Shown here piece after piece: positions 43,248 through 52,336 of a stretch of 64,000 bases of DNA (position 1 is the stretch's first letter; the number at the start of each line of letters is the position of its first letter). The notes under the pieces are model-generated. The model was not told the DNA's origin and searched no databases. It worked only from the letters and a program-made list of their open reading frames with translations. A program made the translations under genes and the position numbers. The stretch is from Flagellimonas onchidii (lineage in GTDB: Bacteria > Bacteroidota > Bacteroidia > Flavobacteriales > Flavobacteriaceae), in assembly GCF_004804315.1 (NCBI RefSeq), contig NZ_SRXX01000002.1, positions 186,001 to 250,000 of the forward strand, given 5' to 3'.

Positions 43248-44417
43248 TTAAACGGGTACAGCTTTTGATTTCACTTTTGCAATGGCCTGCTCAATATCCT
43301 TAATTAAATCTTCGATTTCTTCAATTCCTAGTGAGAACCTTATCAAAGAGTTTTTAATTCCTTGTCTCTTTCTATCCTCTGCACTCATAAGCGCATGAGA
43401 CGTTTTGGTAGGTGAAAGAACGGTACTTTCAATACCTGCCAAACTCATGGAGGGTTTGATTAACCTCAGCTCTTTAAAAAATTGGGAAGCATCAATTTCA
43501 GAAGTTAACTCAAATGACAACATACCTCCAAAACCTTTCATCTGTGACTTGGCCAATTCATGCTCTGGATGAGATTCCAGACCTGGATAATATACATTTT
43601 CCACATCACCGCAAGAATCTAAGTACTTGGCCAATTTCATGGCATTTTCATTCTGTGCTTTTACACGAATTCCCATTGTTTTGATACTTCGTTCCAAAAG
43701 CCAAACAGTATAATCGCTTAAACTCCCTCCAAAACAAATGGCAGTATCAAATATCTTCTCTATATGTAGTTTAGAAGATGCCACTGCTCCTGCGCAAATA
43801 TCCGAATGTCCTCCCATATATTTGGTGGCACTATGACAAACTACATCAATTCCAAAGTCCGAGGGATTTTGATTTATTGGACTGGCGAAGGTATTGTCAA
43901 TCATTGACAATATTCCATGTTTTTTGGCTAGATTGGCAATTCCAGTTAAGTCAGTAATGGTCAACAAAGGGTTCGAAGGCGTTTCAATATAGATCACCTT
44001 TGTATTGGGCTTGATTTCTTTTTCAAAATCATCGACCTTCCATCCATTGGTGAAAGAATAAGAAATCCCGTATTTTTCCAATTGAGAAACAGCAAAATTA
44101 TAAGTGCCTCCATAAATTGTTTGTTGAAGCACAACATGATCTCCAGCCTTCAAAAAGGTCATTAAGGCGGTGCTTATGGCCGCCATGCCACTACCAAAAA
44201 TCAAAGCAGCCTCGGTATGCTCCAAGGCCGCTATCTTTTTGCACAATGCTTCTTGGTTAGGTGTGTTAAAATACCTCGGGTATCGTTTAACATCAACATC
44301 TTCGAATGCATAGGAAGTACTCATATATAAAGGTGATACAGCTCCTTTATAGATAGTGTCCTCAACTTCACCCACGTGCGTGCAAACAGTATTTGTTCCT
44401 TTTTTATTAAGGCTCAT
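43248..44417 (-). CDS. cystathionine gamma-synthase/lyase-family PLP enzyme
   Basis: 389 aa Cys/Met-metabolism PLP enzyme. It shows LIFGSGMAAISTALMTFLKAGDHVV near residues 73-97, VIYIETPSNPLL, MIDNTFASP and the PLP-lysine motif SATKYMGGHSD (Lys near 208). The family includes cystathionine gamma-synthase, gamma-lyase, beta-lyase and methionine gamma-lyase, and the sequence does not decide among them. It is the first gene of a two-gene operon with bshB1 (gap 2 nt), which points to cysteine supply for bacillithiol, that is, a gamma-lyase role, as inference. Confidence 0.85.
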   Translation of the reverse strand: MSLNKKGTNTVCTHVGEVEDTIYKGAVSPLYMSTSYAFEDVDVKRYPRYFNTPNQEALCKKIAALEHTEAALIFGSGMAAISTALMTFLKAGDHVVLQQTIYGGTYNFAVSQLEKYGISYSFTNGWKVDDFEKEIKPNTKVIYIETPSNPLLTITDLTGIANLAKKHGILSMIDNTFASPINQNPSDFGIDVVCHSATKYMGGHSDICAGAVASSKLHIEKIFDTAICFGGSLSDYTVWLLERSIKTMGIRVKAQNENAMKLAKYLDSCGDVENVYYPGLESHPEHELAKSQMKGFGGMLSFELTSEIDASQFFKELRLIKPSMSLAGIESTVLSPTKTSHALMSAEDRKRQGIKNSLIRFSLGIEEIEDLIKDIEQAIAKVKSKAVPV

Positions 44418-44452
44418 ATCGCCAAATTTTTAAGCTAAAGATACGAAACCAC

Positions 44453-45862
44453 TTATACTTGAACCCGTTTCCAGTTTCCTTTTTTAAACCATATAATGGC
44501 TATTACCGCAAGTAAGACCTCTGCAGTGGTTATGGCTATAAAAACACCCATTGCTCCCCAGCCCAAAATCAAAGCGGAAACATATGCTACCGGTAATTGA
44601 AACAACCAAAATGAAATGAAATTTATCTTGGTCGGTGTCTTCGTATCACCAGCTCCATTAAATGCCTGTGAAACTACCATTCCATAAGCATAGAAGACAT
44701 AGCCCGCAGCAATTATCTGTAAACATAATGCTCCATTCTCCACAACACTTGGGGTAGTATTGAACCAAGAAACGATGGTCTTGGCAAAGAAAAGATATAC
44801 CAAGGATACCAATCCCATAAAGTAGGCATTGTACTTTCCCGTTTTCCAAACTGAAACCTCCGCCCTATCTGGCTTTTGAGCTCCAAGGTTTTGCCCCACA
44901 AGTGTTGCTGCTGCATTACTCATGCCCCATGAAGGCATTAAAGTGAACATCATTACCCGAATGGCTATGGTGTATCCCGCTAAGACCTCGCTTCCGAATT
45001 CGGACATGATTCTCATCAAAAACACCCAACTTGATGTTCCTATTAAGAATTGTGCAATGCCCCCTAGCGAAACTTTTACAAGATTGACCATTACCTCTAT
45101 GTTCACCATGAGGTCCTTAATGGCAAGTTTAATTTTACTCCATCCAAAAAATAGGATTCCCAATTGAAACAGCACTGCTGTTCCCCTTCCAATATTGGTT
45201 GCTATGGCAGCTCCCATTACTCCATACTCTGGGACGGGCCCCCATCCAAAAATGAATATGGGATCAAGAATTATATTCAAGCTATTTGATAGCACCAATG
45301 TCCACATGGCAATGGAAGCGTCGCCCGCTCCTCTAAATATGGCATTGATCAAGAACAGTAACATGATGGTAATGTTTCCGCCTATCAACAGTTTGGTATA
45401 ACCGTAACCTTCTTCGATAAGATCAGGCTCTCCTCCCATCAAGGCCAGGATTTCCTTAGCATAAAGAATTCCCACGATTCCCAAAATAATAGAAATCAAA
45501 ATCCCAAGACCTATCGCTTGAACAGCTGCCGTTCTTGCTCCTTGAATATCTTTTTCCCCTACACGTCGTGCAACCACCGCTGTAGCTGCCATACTCAAAC
45601 CTATGGCCAATGCATATATAAGGGTGATTACAGATTCTGTTAAACCAATGGTAGCTACCGCATTCACACTAACTCTGGAAACATAGGCAATGTCTACTAA
45701 TGCGAATATAGATTCCATTAGCATTTCCAGAATCATTGGAATGGAAAGCATAAAAATGGCCTTTCGAATGCTTCCAGAAGTAAATTCGGTTTCTTTTCCG
45801 GTTACAGCAATCCAGAAATAATTAAGGAGTTTTTTAAAAGTATGTGTGTTAGATTTTGTCAT
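44453..45862 (-). CDS. MATE-family efflux transporter
   Basis: 469 aa with 12 predicted membrane segments in two homologous halves, as in the NorM/DinF superfamily: SIPMILEMLMESIFALVDIAYVSR in the first half and the parallel SWGMSNAAATLVGQNLGAQKPDRA in the second. MATE proteins export cationic drugs or metabolites in exchange for Na+ or H+. The substrate cannot be told from sequence. Upstream there is a structured leader with a 27-codon ORF ending 10 nt before the ATG, which suggests attenuation or translation-coupled control. The gene is 35 nt upstream of the trans-sulfuration gene and may be cotranscribed with it. Confidence 0.9.
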   Translation of the reverse strand: MTKSNTHTFKKLLNYFWIAVTGKETEFTSGSIRKAIFMLSIPMILEMLMESIFALVDIAYVSRVSVNAVATIGLTESVITLIYALAIGLSMAATAVVARRVGEKDIQGARTAAVQAIGLGILISIILGIVGILYAKEILALMGGEPDLIEEGYGYTKLLIGGNITIMLLFLINAIFRGAGDASIAMWTLVLSNSLNIILDPIFIFGWGPVPEYGVMGAAIATNIGRGTAVLFQLGILFFGWSKIKLAIKDLMVNIEVMVNLVKVSLGGIAQFLIGTSSWVFLMRIMSEFGSEVLAGYTIAIRVMMFTLMPSWGMSNAAATLVGQNLGAQKPDRAEVSVWKTGKYNAYFMGLVSLVYLFFAKTIVSWFNTTPSVVENGALCLQIIAAGYVFYAYGMVVSQAFNGAGDTKTPTKINFISFWLFQLPVAYVSALILGWGAMGVFIAITTAEVLLAVIAIIWFKKGNWKRVQV

Positions 45863-45872
45863 TTTTAAAGAA

Positions 45873-45956
45873 TTATGTGTAAGAAAAAAGAGAAAATGTC
45901 ACGAATCCGAAAAAGAGTTTTCGGTTACTTTTTGGGCCTAAAGCCCATGGTGACAT
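45873..45956 (-). CDS. putative 27-residue leader peptide of the MATE gene
   Basis: An ATG at 45956 opens a 27-codon frame (beginning MSPWALGPKSNRK) that stops 10 nt before the MATE start codon. It spans the whole three-way-junction structure. No ribosome-binding site is evident, but such sites are rarely clear in Bacteroidota. It could be a regulatory leader peptide or a chance frame inside a structured element. Confidence 0.3.
   Translation of the reverse strand: MSPWALGPKSNRKLFFGFVTFSLFSYT
45896..45956 (-). ncRNA. three-way-junction RNA element in the MATE leader
   Basis: A closing stem ATGTCAC/GTGACAT (45896-45902 with 45950-45956) encloses two hairpins: CCGAAAA/TTTTCGG (45907-45913, 45918-45924, 4-nt loop) and TGGGC/GCCCA (45933-45937, 45943-45947, 5-nt loop). 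All pairs are Watson-Crick, so strand cannot be told from the fold alone; the minus strand is preferred because the element sits 34 nt upstream of the MATE ATG. It matches no riboswitch class I can name. It may also be a dispersed chromosomal repeat. Confidence 0.5.
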
Positions 45957-46035
45957 CTATTGCGTACATAATTCTTATAGCTTCATGATGAAGCAAATAT
46001 GGGATTTTTTTTTGAAGTAAGAAATTTCCAATCAA

Positions 46036-49000
46036 TTATTTAACATAGTTGACGCGGTATCGCCATAGACTTATTCCTCCCAAAATAAAAACTCCAAGTA
46101 CTGTATACCATACGAAAGTAGGTGTGATTACCTGATCTCCACTAGCATAACTATGTAATCCTGATAAATAAAAATTGACTCCAAAATAGGTCATCATGAT
46201 ACTTGCAAATGCAATAATACTTGCAAAGTTATACAACCAAAAGCTACGAAGTCCTGGAACCAAACGCATATGAAGTACAAAAGCATAAACCATGACAGAA
46301 ATCAGGGCCCAAGTTTCCTTAGGATCCCAGCCCCAATATCGACCCCAACTTTCATTAGCCCATTGGCCACCAAGAAATGTTCCTATGACCAACATTACCA
46401 AACCGGCCGTTAATGCCAATTCGTTCACTATGGTCAATTCTTTTAAACTAAGGTGAATACGTTTTTTGTTCTTTTTGGTTGTAAATGTGATCAGTAAAAG
46501 TGAAATTACACCTAAAATCATTGCTACTCCTAAGGGCCCATAGCTTCCAACGATTACCGCCGTATGAATCATTAACCAGTAACTGTCCAAAACTGGAACA
46601 AGATTAGAAATTGCCGGATCTACCCAATTCCAATTGGCTATCATCAAAAATAACGAGGCAACAAAAGCGGTAGCAGCTATGGTCAACTGGCTTTTAAGGC
46701 CCAAGGCCAACCCTACGCCCATTGCCGCCCAAGCCAAAAATACAATACTCTCATAAGCATCACTCCACGGCGCATGTCCAGAAATGTACCAGCGCATAAT
46801 CAGTCCTACCGTATGCCATATAAAGAATAAAACAATGGTTCCCTTTAAAAGATACGCAGCAGCTTTGTATATCTCTCTTTCTTTAAAAATCTGAAGTATT
46901 AAAACAATAAATAACAATACTCCAACCAAGCCATAATACCTATATAGACGGTTAAAAATGTCCAGTTTGTTATATAAAATCTCCGTTTTTATCCTTTTTT
47001 CATCGGGTAGCACCTCAATACCATGGTTCTTTTGATTTTGTTTAAAAGCCTCCAACAATTTTTCTGGCTCCGAATAGTCATTTGATTTTATGGCAGCTCT
47101 CAAAGTGCTCAAATAATATGGCATTGCATTTTTAATGAAATTGGCGTACAACGAATCAGAAACATGATATTGTCCCGAACGAAACTCCACTGCCGAAATC
47201 CATTTGTTGTTTTCATCATTTAGCAACGGAAAAATTTTAAGTATGCTCCCATTAAGAGCCTGATCAAGTAGTCCTAATCGTTCATGTATTTTGATGAAAT
47301 CTTTTTGAAACTTACTTGGATTATTCGTTATAGTGGCATCTTTCAAATAGGTTCTCAACTTGTATCCGCCTTCAGGAGTAAAAAGATCTGTGGCCTTAAT
47401 ATATTTCTGACTTTTGGGTACGCCTATTATTTCCCTAATACTATCATTTTCTCTTTTAGCGATTGCAATAAATTCGGTGTTGTACCAAACCCCAGGGTTC
47501 ATCATCATAGACATAAATACCTGATTGGCGGTAAGGCCTTCATAAGTGTTTTTTTCGCTCAACTTTCGCAAAACTTCCGAAGCGAATGTATGCACAGGTT
47601 TCATTCGACCTCCCTCATCTTGAATCACTAGAGCTCCAAATTTTTCTGCATGCTCCTCGGACACAATACTTGATTTGATAATGGAATCTATTTGCGCTTT
47701 CGTTGGTGCATTAGCATGTCCATGTTCATCATTATTTACCGCTTGTCCAAATGATAAATTTGTAGCAAAAAGAATAGCCGCTGCAGACAAAGCAGCTTTT
47801 TTTGCCTTTATCTTTTTAAGCGCTTGTTGCAACTCTCTAAAACGAGTCTTTCCGAAGAACATGATGCCCATTAAACCGATATACAAAAGAAAATAACCTA
47901 TATAGGTAATCCATGTACCCCAAAAATCATGGTTAACTGAAAGAACGGTTCCCTTTTCATCGGGATGGAAACTGGATTGGAAGAACCGATATCCCTTGTG
48001 GTCCAATATATGGTTCATGTAAATATCATAATCGAACGGGCGTTTGTCATCAACGGTAATCTTGCTCATAAAAGAAGCATAGCCAGTTTCGGTACCTGGA
48101 TATTTTTCAGCTATAAAATCATTTAACTTGATGCCAAAAGGCAGTTCATACGTTTTGGACCCATAGCTGAGTGAAAAATCTAAATCACCGACCTTGAACT
48201 TTTCGGAAAAATTGGAGTTGAATTTTTCACCAATAAGCTTTTTTTGAACCGTTTGACCATTGCTGGTTATTGAAACGGTCAATGTATCCATGATACCATC
48301 TTTGGGTTTCGGTTCTGATGACGGTCTATCTACATATTTGCCTCTAGTCAAGGGTGTAGGAACCACAAATTGTGTTCCCGCCATGGTATATAAAGATCTT
48401 AACTGGAATGATTGAAGACTATCTTTAATCACTTCACCCCTAAATTGATCTGCCATACGCATAAAGTTTCCGTCAAACGGAGTATCAATCTGGTAAGAAC
48501 CATCGTCTGAAGTAACAATATTGATGGCGCCATCAGTTTTTTTATTGACAGCGAATAAAAGGTTGTGAATATTGACCACGGTACCGTTTTCGACATGGTG
48601 TTCATGACGTTGCCCATCTCCTGCTTCAACAATTGTCAAATATTCTTTCCCAGCCTCATCCGGAACCCATTGCTTTTCGGAACCATATGCGAAATCCACG
48701 TAGTCAATGGTAAATGGTGTGCCGTTAAAATCTGATTTCCATGGAAGAGAAGATTTTATGCCCTCGGTGGTTACAATCAAATCATCTTCCAATACCCTGC
48801 GTTTAACCTCTCCATTGATTTCCCCATCGATAAAAGCGGTCAAGTATGTTTTATCTGAATAAAAACGGCTCTCAGTGCTGCCCTCGCGAATGGGCATCAC
48901 ACCCTCATAACTAATATAACGGGTAACGAAAGCCCCTGCAATAATCAAGACCCAAGATAAGTGCAGTACTAGTACGGGCCACTTTTCCCATCGTAACAAT

Positions 49001-49209
49001 CGATATCTGAAAATGTTCCCAATAAAATTTATCATAAAAAACACCATAATGACTTCAAACCATGTGGTGTTATAGATGTAAATACGCGCAGTTTCTGTAC
49101 TGTACCAGTTCTCTATAAATGTTCCGAAGGCCATCGCAATTGCTAGGACCAAAAAAAGAACAGCCATTAATCGGGTTGAGAACAGAATTTTGGAAAGTTT
49201 GTCCAGCAT
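46036..49209 (-). CDS. ccsBA: fused cytochrome c biogenesis protein CcsBA (ResB-ResC)
   Basis: 1057 aa. The N-terminal ResB/CcsB half has about four membrane segments with a large periplasmic domain (about 105-430). A hydrophobic segment (about 475-490) leads to a second periplasmic region of about 250 residues (VNNDEHGHANAP onward), and the C-terminal CcsA/ResC half has about eight membrane segments and the haem-binding WWD motif in WGRYWGWDPKETWALISV. Histidines flank it (FIWHTVGLIMRW, LMIHTAVIVGS). The protein exports haem and attaches it to CxxCH apocytochromes (System II). Bacteroidota usually carry this fused form. It appears to be transcribed alone. Confidence 0.94.
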   Translation of the reverse strand: MLDKLSKILFSTRLMAVLFLVLAIAMAFGTFIENWYSTETARIYIYNTTWFEVIMVFFMINFIGNIFRYRLLRWEKWPVLVLHLSWVLIIAGAFVTRYISYEGVMPIREGSTESRFYSDKTYLTAFIDGEINGEVKRRVLEDDLIVTTEGIKSSLPWKSDFNGTPFTIDYVDFAYGSEKQWVPDEAGKEYLTIVEAGDGQRHEHHVENGTVVNIHNLLFAVNKKTDGAINIVTSDDGSYQIDTPFDGNFMRMADQFRGEVIKDSLQSFQLRSLYTMAGTQFVVPTPLTRGKYVDRPSSEPKPKDGIMDTLTVSITSNGQTVQKKLIGEKFNSNFSEKFKVGDLDFSLSYGSKTYELPFGIKLNDFIAEKYPGTETGYASFMSKITVDDKRPFDYDIYMNHILDHKGYRFFQSSFHPDEKGTVLSVNHDFWGTWITYIGYFLLYIGLMGIMFFGKTRFRELQQALKKIKAKKAALSAAAILFATNLSFGQAVNNDEHGHANAPTKAQIDSIIKSSIVSEEHAEKFGALVIQDEGGRMKPVHTFASEVLRKLSEKNTYEGLTANQVFMSMMMNPGVWYNTEFIAIAKRENDSIREIIGVPKSQKYIKATDLFTPEGGYKLRTYLKDATITNNPSKFQKDFIKIHERLGLLDQALNGSILKIFPLLNDENNKWISAVEFRSGQYHVSDSLYANFIKNAMPYYLSTLRAAIKSNDYSEPEKLLEAFKQNQKNHGIEVLPDEKRIKTEILYNKLDIFNRLYRYYGLVGVLLFIVLILQIFKEREIYKAAAYLLKGTIVLFFIWHTVGLIMRWYISGHAPWSDAYESIVFLAWAAMGVGLALGLKSQLTIAATAFVASLFLMIANWNWVDPAISNLVPVLDSYWLMIHTAVIVGSYGPLGVAMILGVISLLLITFTTKKNKKRIHLSLKELTIVNELALTAGLVMLVIGTFLGGQWANESWGRYWGWDPKETWALISVMVYAFVLHMRLVPGLRSFWLYNFASIIAFASIMMTYFGVNFYLSGLHSYASGDQVITPTFVWYTVLGVFILGGISLWRYRVNYVK

Positions 49210-49628
49210 AATAGGAGAGCGTGTCTAATTAAAAGGCCACAAAGGTAGTTACTAAATGCTTAAAATCCATACAATACTGTAATCTCCAAGGTCTTTTATC
49301 ACGAAAAGGACAAAACCTTTTCTGCATTGAACAAATGAAGTTTACAAAGGGAATCCTTTACAGAAAAAATGTCCCCCTGAGAGTACCATCTTTATTCCAA
49401 ATATTCTCACGGGGGACCACTAATAAGACACTAGTTTCCTATTTCATAGCCAAAAGTCAAAGTATCTTCTCTGTTTTACAAGGCATTCAAATAAGCCTTT
49501 AATCATTCTTCTGCATTGAATTTAACCTTGGCAGGAAGTGCCAATTACTTTGCTACTATCTTTTGATTGGGAATATGAAGAAAGGTTACAAAACCCTTAG
49601 GATTTTTAAGAAGTGTTTATTGGATGTT
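49210..49628 (-). other. 419-nt spacer with a long imperfect hairpin
   Basis: No gene is seen between ccsBA and the sigma-factor gene. GTCCCCCTGAGA (49371-49382) pairs with TCTCACGGGGGAC (49405-49417), with only one bulged C, around a 22-nt loop. A separate small dyad TTGGCA-GGAAG-TGCCAA is at 49528-49544. The hairpin has no T-run, so it is better read as a structured leader of ccsBA or an insertion-like palindrome than as a simple terminator. Confidence 0.45.
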
Positions 49629-50309
49629 TTATGCCAATACTTGCTGCATGACTTTCTCGGTAATGTTATCACATCGACTGAAACCGAAACCAAAAACATC
49701 TTCTTTGTTCGCTGCAAGCTCATAAAGTCTCTCCTTTAGTGTGTTTTTAGCCCGGTGAAGTCTAACTTTCACATTGGATTTAGAAATCTTGAGGCATTCA
49801 GAAATATCGTTTATGGACATCTCTTCTATTTCCTTGAGCACATAAACAGTCCTATATTTAGCATCAAGAGAGTCAATTGCATTTTCCAAAAGTTGTTTGG
49901 CTTCGTTTCTTATAATACGTTTCTCTGGATTGAGCTGATTTTTATCTGGTATTTCCAAAATGGTATTTTTCTTTTCTTCTGATGATCTCTGGTATAGATG
50001 GACCACCTTGTCTTTTTCTTTTAAACGTGCCAATACCTCATTGATTCCAATTCTTATCAACCAAGTGCCATAGGTAGACGAGTGTTTAAACTGATACAAC
50101 TTTTCAAATGCTTTCAGATAAGTGTTTTGCATAATATCCTCCACCTCTGACTCATCTTTTAGATAGCTTCTGATCACCCTAAAAAGCTTTTGATTGTTCC
50201 TTCTCAATAGAATTTCATACAACTCCCTTTCTCCTGCCAGAATACGCCTGATGATTTCTGACTCAGTTAGTTGATGGGGTTTGTAATCATTTAATTGGAT
50301 AGGTTCCAT
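49629..50309 (-). CDS. ECF-type RNA polymerase sigma-70 factor
   Basis: 226 aa, longer than most ECF factors because of a C-terminal extension (about 195-226, with FGFSRCDNITEKVMQQVLA). Region 2 is ESEVEDIMQNTYLKAFEKLYQF (about 54-75) and region 4 is LDAKYRTVYVLKEIEEMSINDISECLKISKSNVKVRLHRAKNTL in outline. It belongs to the SigW/RpoE-like group. No anti-sigma gene lies beside it. It is divergent from a DoxX-like membrane-protein gene with 98 nt between starts, which may be a target. The lone cysteine in the tail could be redox-sensitive, as speculation. Confidence 0.88.
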   Translation of the reverse strand: MEPIQLNDYKPHQLTESEIIRRILAGERELYEILLRRNNQKLFRVIRSYLKDESEVEDIMQNTYLKAFEKLYQFKHSSTYGTWLIRIGINEVLARLKEKDKVVHLYQRSSEEKKNTILEIPDKNQLNPEKRIIRNEAKQLLENAIDSLDAKYRTVYVLKEIEEMSINDISECLKISKSNVKVRLHRAKNTLKERLYELAANKEDVFGFGFSRCDNITEKVMQQVLA

Positions 50310-50407
50310 AAGTTGCCGCTTTGCTTTTAGATTCAGGTTCTTACAAATAGTTACAAAATTTTGTAACCTTTTTAAGGCTCACCTATCTAAAGTTAAAACT
50401 AAAAAGC

Positions 50408-50779
50408 ATGAAATCGAATATTGAAACCGTAAAATCCTTGTTGAAATACACCTACGGATTGGTCCCCATTGTGGCCGGATTGGACAAGTTCACCAATCTT
50501 TTAACTGATTGGACACAATATATTTCCCCAACACTATCAGACATGATTCCTTTCGATTCAGGTATGTTTATGATAGTAGTTGGCGTAATTGAAATTCTTG
50601 CAGGTGTTTTAGTGTTTTTAAAAACCAAAATTGGGGCATTGGTGGTTTCAGTATGGTTAACCGTTATTGCATTGGTGCTACTCCTAGGAGGAACATTTAT
50701 TGATGTGGCCGTCAGAGATCTTGTAATGGCCATAGGCGCCTTCGCCTTGGCTAAGCTATCTGATAATCAATCTTCTTAA
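50408..50779 (+). CDS. DoxX-like four-helix membrane protein
   Basis: 123 aa with four hydrophobic segments (about residues 11-27, 48-71, 75-95 and 98-116). The YTYGLVPIVAGLDKFTNLLTDW beginning and GVIEILAGVLVFLKTKIGALV middle resemble DoxX/DoxD-type proteins of unknown or redox-related function. It is divergent from an ECF sigma gene and has no downstream partner in the same transcript. Its function is not known. Confidence 0.75.
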   Translation: MKSNIETVKSLLKYTYGLVPIVAGLDKFTNLLTDWTQYISPTLSDMIPFDSGMFMIVVGVIEILAGVLVFLKTKIGALVVSVWLTVIALVLLLGGTFIDVAVRDLVMAIGAFALAKLSDNQSS

Positions 50780-51000
50780 CACTTATTGCATCAAAAGAAG
50801 GGGTGACTGTATGTGTTGAAAAAGAATATTCCGTTCAAGATGGTTCAGGACATGATCATAAGGTCAAGTTTACCGCCAGTAATTTTTTACCTCCTTGTAG
50901 AACAACAGTCAAATCACAATGGAGTTCACTAAGGACAGTGCATATAGGCATGATGTTACTGTAGCCTGCGTCTAAAAGAAATCTATCCTATTAACTTGTG

Positions 51001-51030
51001 AAAATGCCACCAAAATCGGTGGCTTTTCTT
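51001..51030 (+). terminator. intrinsic terminator before the DUF2520 gene
   Basis: GCCACC (51006-51011) and GGTGGC (51018-51023) pair around AAAATC, followed by TTTTCTTT. It probably ends the DoxX-like transcript, about 225 nt after its stop. Confidence 0.75.
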
Positions 51031-51051
51031 TACCCATTTATTTCTGTTGGT

Positions 51052-51059
51052 TATTTTTG
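51052..51059 (+). promoter_or_regulatory. candidate -7 box of the DUF2520-kdsC-maf operon
   Basis: TATTTTTG matches TAnnTTTG and ends four nucleotides before the ATG at 51064, so the transcript would start at or inside the start codon (leaderless) if it is used. Confidence 0.4.
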
Positions 51060-51063
51060 ACAT

Positions 51064-51825
51064 ATGTATTCCATTATCCTTTTGGGAACAGGCAATCTTG
51101 CCACACATCTGTTCAATGCATTCATTGTACAATCTCAAGTGAGAATAGTACAAGTATATGGAAGAAATCCAGAGCGTTTAAAAAAATTTGAATCCCGAGT
51201 TGAAACCTGCTCTGACTCCACAAAAATCAAGGATGCCGATGTGTATATCATAGCCGTAAAAGATGATGCAATTTCCGACGTGGCTCAGCTGCTGTATTCA
51301 AAAAAAGGAGTAGTAGTTCATACTTCTGGAGCTATGGAAATGGATTGCATTCCTTTAACCAATCGAGGAGTTTTCTATCCGTTGCAAACTTTCACCAAAG
51401 GTAAACCATTGAATTTTAAAGACATACCTATCTGTCTGGAAACCAGTGAGAATTCTTCAATGAAATTACTCAGGTATCTTGCGGAGCAAATAACAAATAA
51501 TGTACATGAAATCGATTCGGAACAACGTAAAAAATTGCATCTAGCTGCTGTTTTTGCCAATAACTTTACAAGTTATCTTTATCAAATCAGTAAAGATATT
51601 TGCGAAAAAGAAGGACTCCCTTTCTCACTTTTACGACCTTTGATTCTTGAGACAGCAGAAAAAGTACAGATAATGCATCCGCATGAGGCACAAACTGGTC
51701 CAGCACGAAGGGGTGACCTCGGAAGCATTCAAAACCATATAGGTTTACTGGAAAACGAACAACAAACCAAAATTTATAAACTACTTAGCGAAGCCATCCA
51801 AGAAACCCATGAAAAAAAACTATAA
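51064..51825 (+). CDS. Rossmann-like/DUF2520 NADP-binding protein
   Basis: 253 aa. The N-terminal Rossmann fold has LLGTGNLATHLF (about residues 5-16), then a YGRNPERLKKF segment after strand 2, and the C-terminal DUF2520 domain has KKLHLAAVFANNFTSYLYQIS, related to ketopantoate and F420-dependent reductases. The exact reaction is unknown. It overlaps the kdsC-type gene by 17 nt, and that gene overlaps maf by 8 nt; the three-gene order recurs in Flavobacteriia to my knowledge. Confidence 0.85.
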   Translation: MYSIILLGTGNLATHLFNAFIVQSQVRIVQVYGRNPERLKKFESRVETCSDSTKIKDADVYIIAVKDDAISDVAQLLYSKKGVVVHTSGAMEMDCIPLTNRGVFYPLQTFTKGKPLNFKDIPICLETSENSSMKLLRYLAEQITNNVHEIDSEQRKKLHLAAVFANNFTSYLYQISKDICEKEGLPFSLLRPLILETAEKVQIMHPHEAQTGPARRGDLGSIQNHIGLLENEQQTKIYKLLSEAIQETHEKKL

Positions 51826-52336
51826 AGAATTATTAAGCGTCATAAGCACTTTTATTTTTGACGTAGACGGTGTACTCACCGACGGATCAATTTTGATAAC
51901 CTCTGAAGGTGAAATGCTCCGTAAGATGAACGTAAAAGATGGATACGCCTTAAAAACCGCTTTGCAAAAAGGGTATAATGTCTGTATCATTACTGGTGGC
52001 ACCAACCAAGGGGTTAAAGAAAGGCTTAAAGGACTTGGTATAACAGACATCTATTTAGGAGCACATCATAAAGAAGAACCTTTAGAGGAGTATCTAGATG
52101 TATATAGCATAGACCCCAAAACTGTTCTTTATATGGGGGATGACCTTCCTGACATTCCACCTATGAAAAAAGTTGCATTGGCCACATCTCCTCAAAATGC
52201 GGTAGCGGAGGTCAAAGCGATTTCCGATTATGTTTCGCACAAAAATGGTGGGGACGGTTGTGTTCGTGACATCATTGAACAAGTACTTAAGGTACGTGGT
52301 GACTGGAACGATAATTTTAGTGCAAAAAATGATTGA
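51809..52336 (+). CDS. kdsC: KdsC-type HAD phosphatase
   Basis: 175 aa, HAD subfamily III without a cap. The nucleophile motif is FIFDVDGVLTDGSILI with D18 and D20, then IITGG (motif II), a lysine, and YMGDDLPDIPPM (motif IV). KdsC hydrolyses 3-deoxy-D-manno-octulosonate 8-phosphate to Kdo for lipopolysaccharide; the same fold in YrbI-like proteins can act on related sugar phosphates. It overlaps its upstream and downstream genes, so translation is coupled. Confidence 0.88.
   Translation: MKKNYKELLSVISTFIFDVDGVLTDGSILITSEGEMLRKMNVKDGYALKTALQKGYNVCIITGGTNQGVKERLKGLGITDIYLGAHHKEEPLEEYLDVYSIDPKTVLYMGDDLPDIPPMKKVALATSPQNAVAEVKAISDYVSHKNGGDGCVRDIIEQVLKVRGDWNDNFSAKND

Noticed and set aside
45896..45956. 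Reading the MATE leader as a known purine, TPP or hammerhead-type RNA.
   Set aside because: The conserved loop and junction residues of those classes are absent.
50776..50960. An open stretch after the DoxX-like gene (reading VTVCVEKEYSVQDG and on) with no good start.
   Set aside because: It is about 60 codons, has no ATG and no recognisable domain; a gene remnant is possible but not supported.
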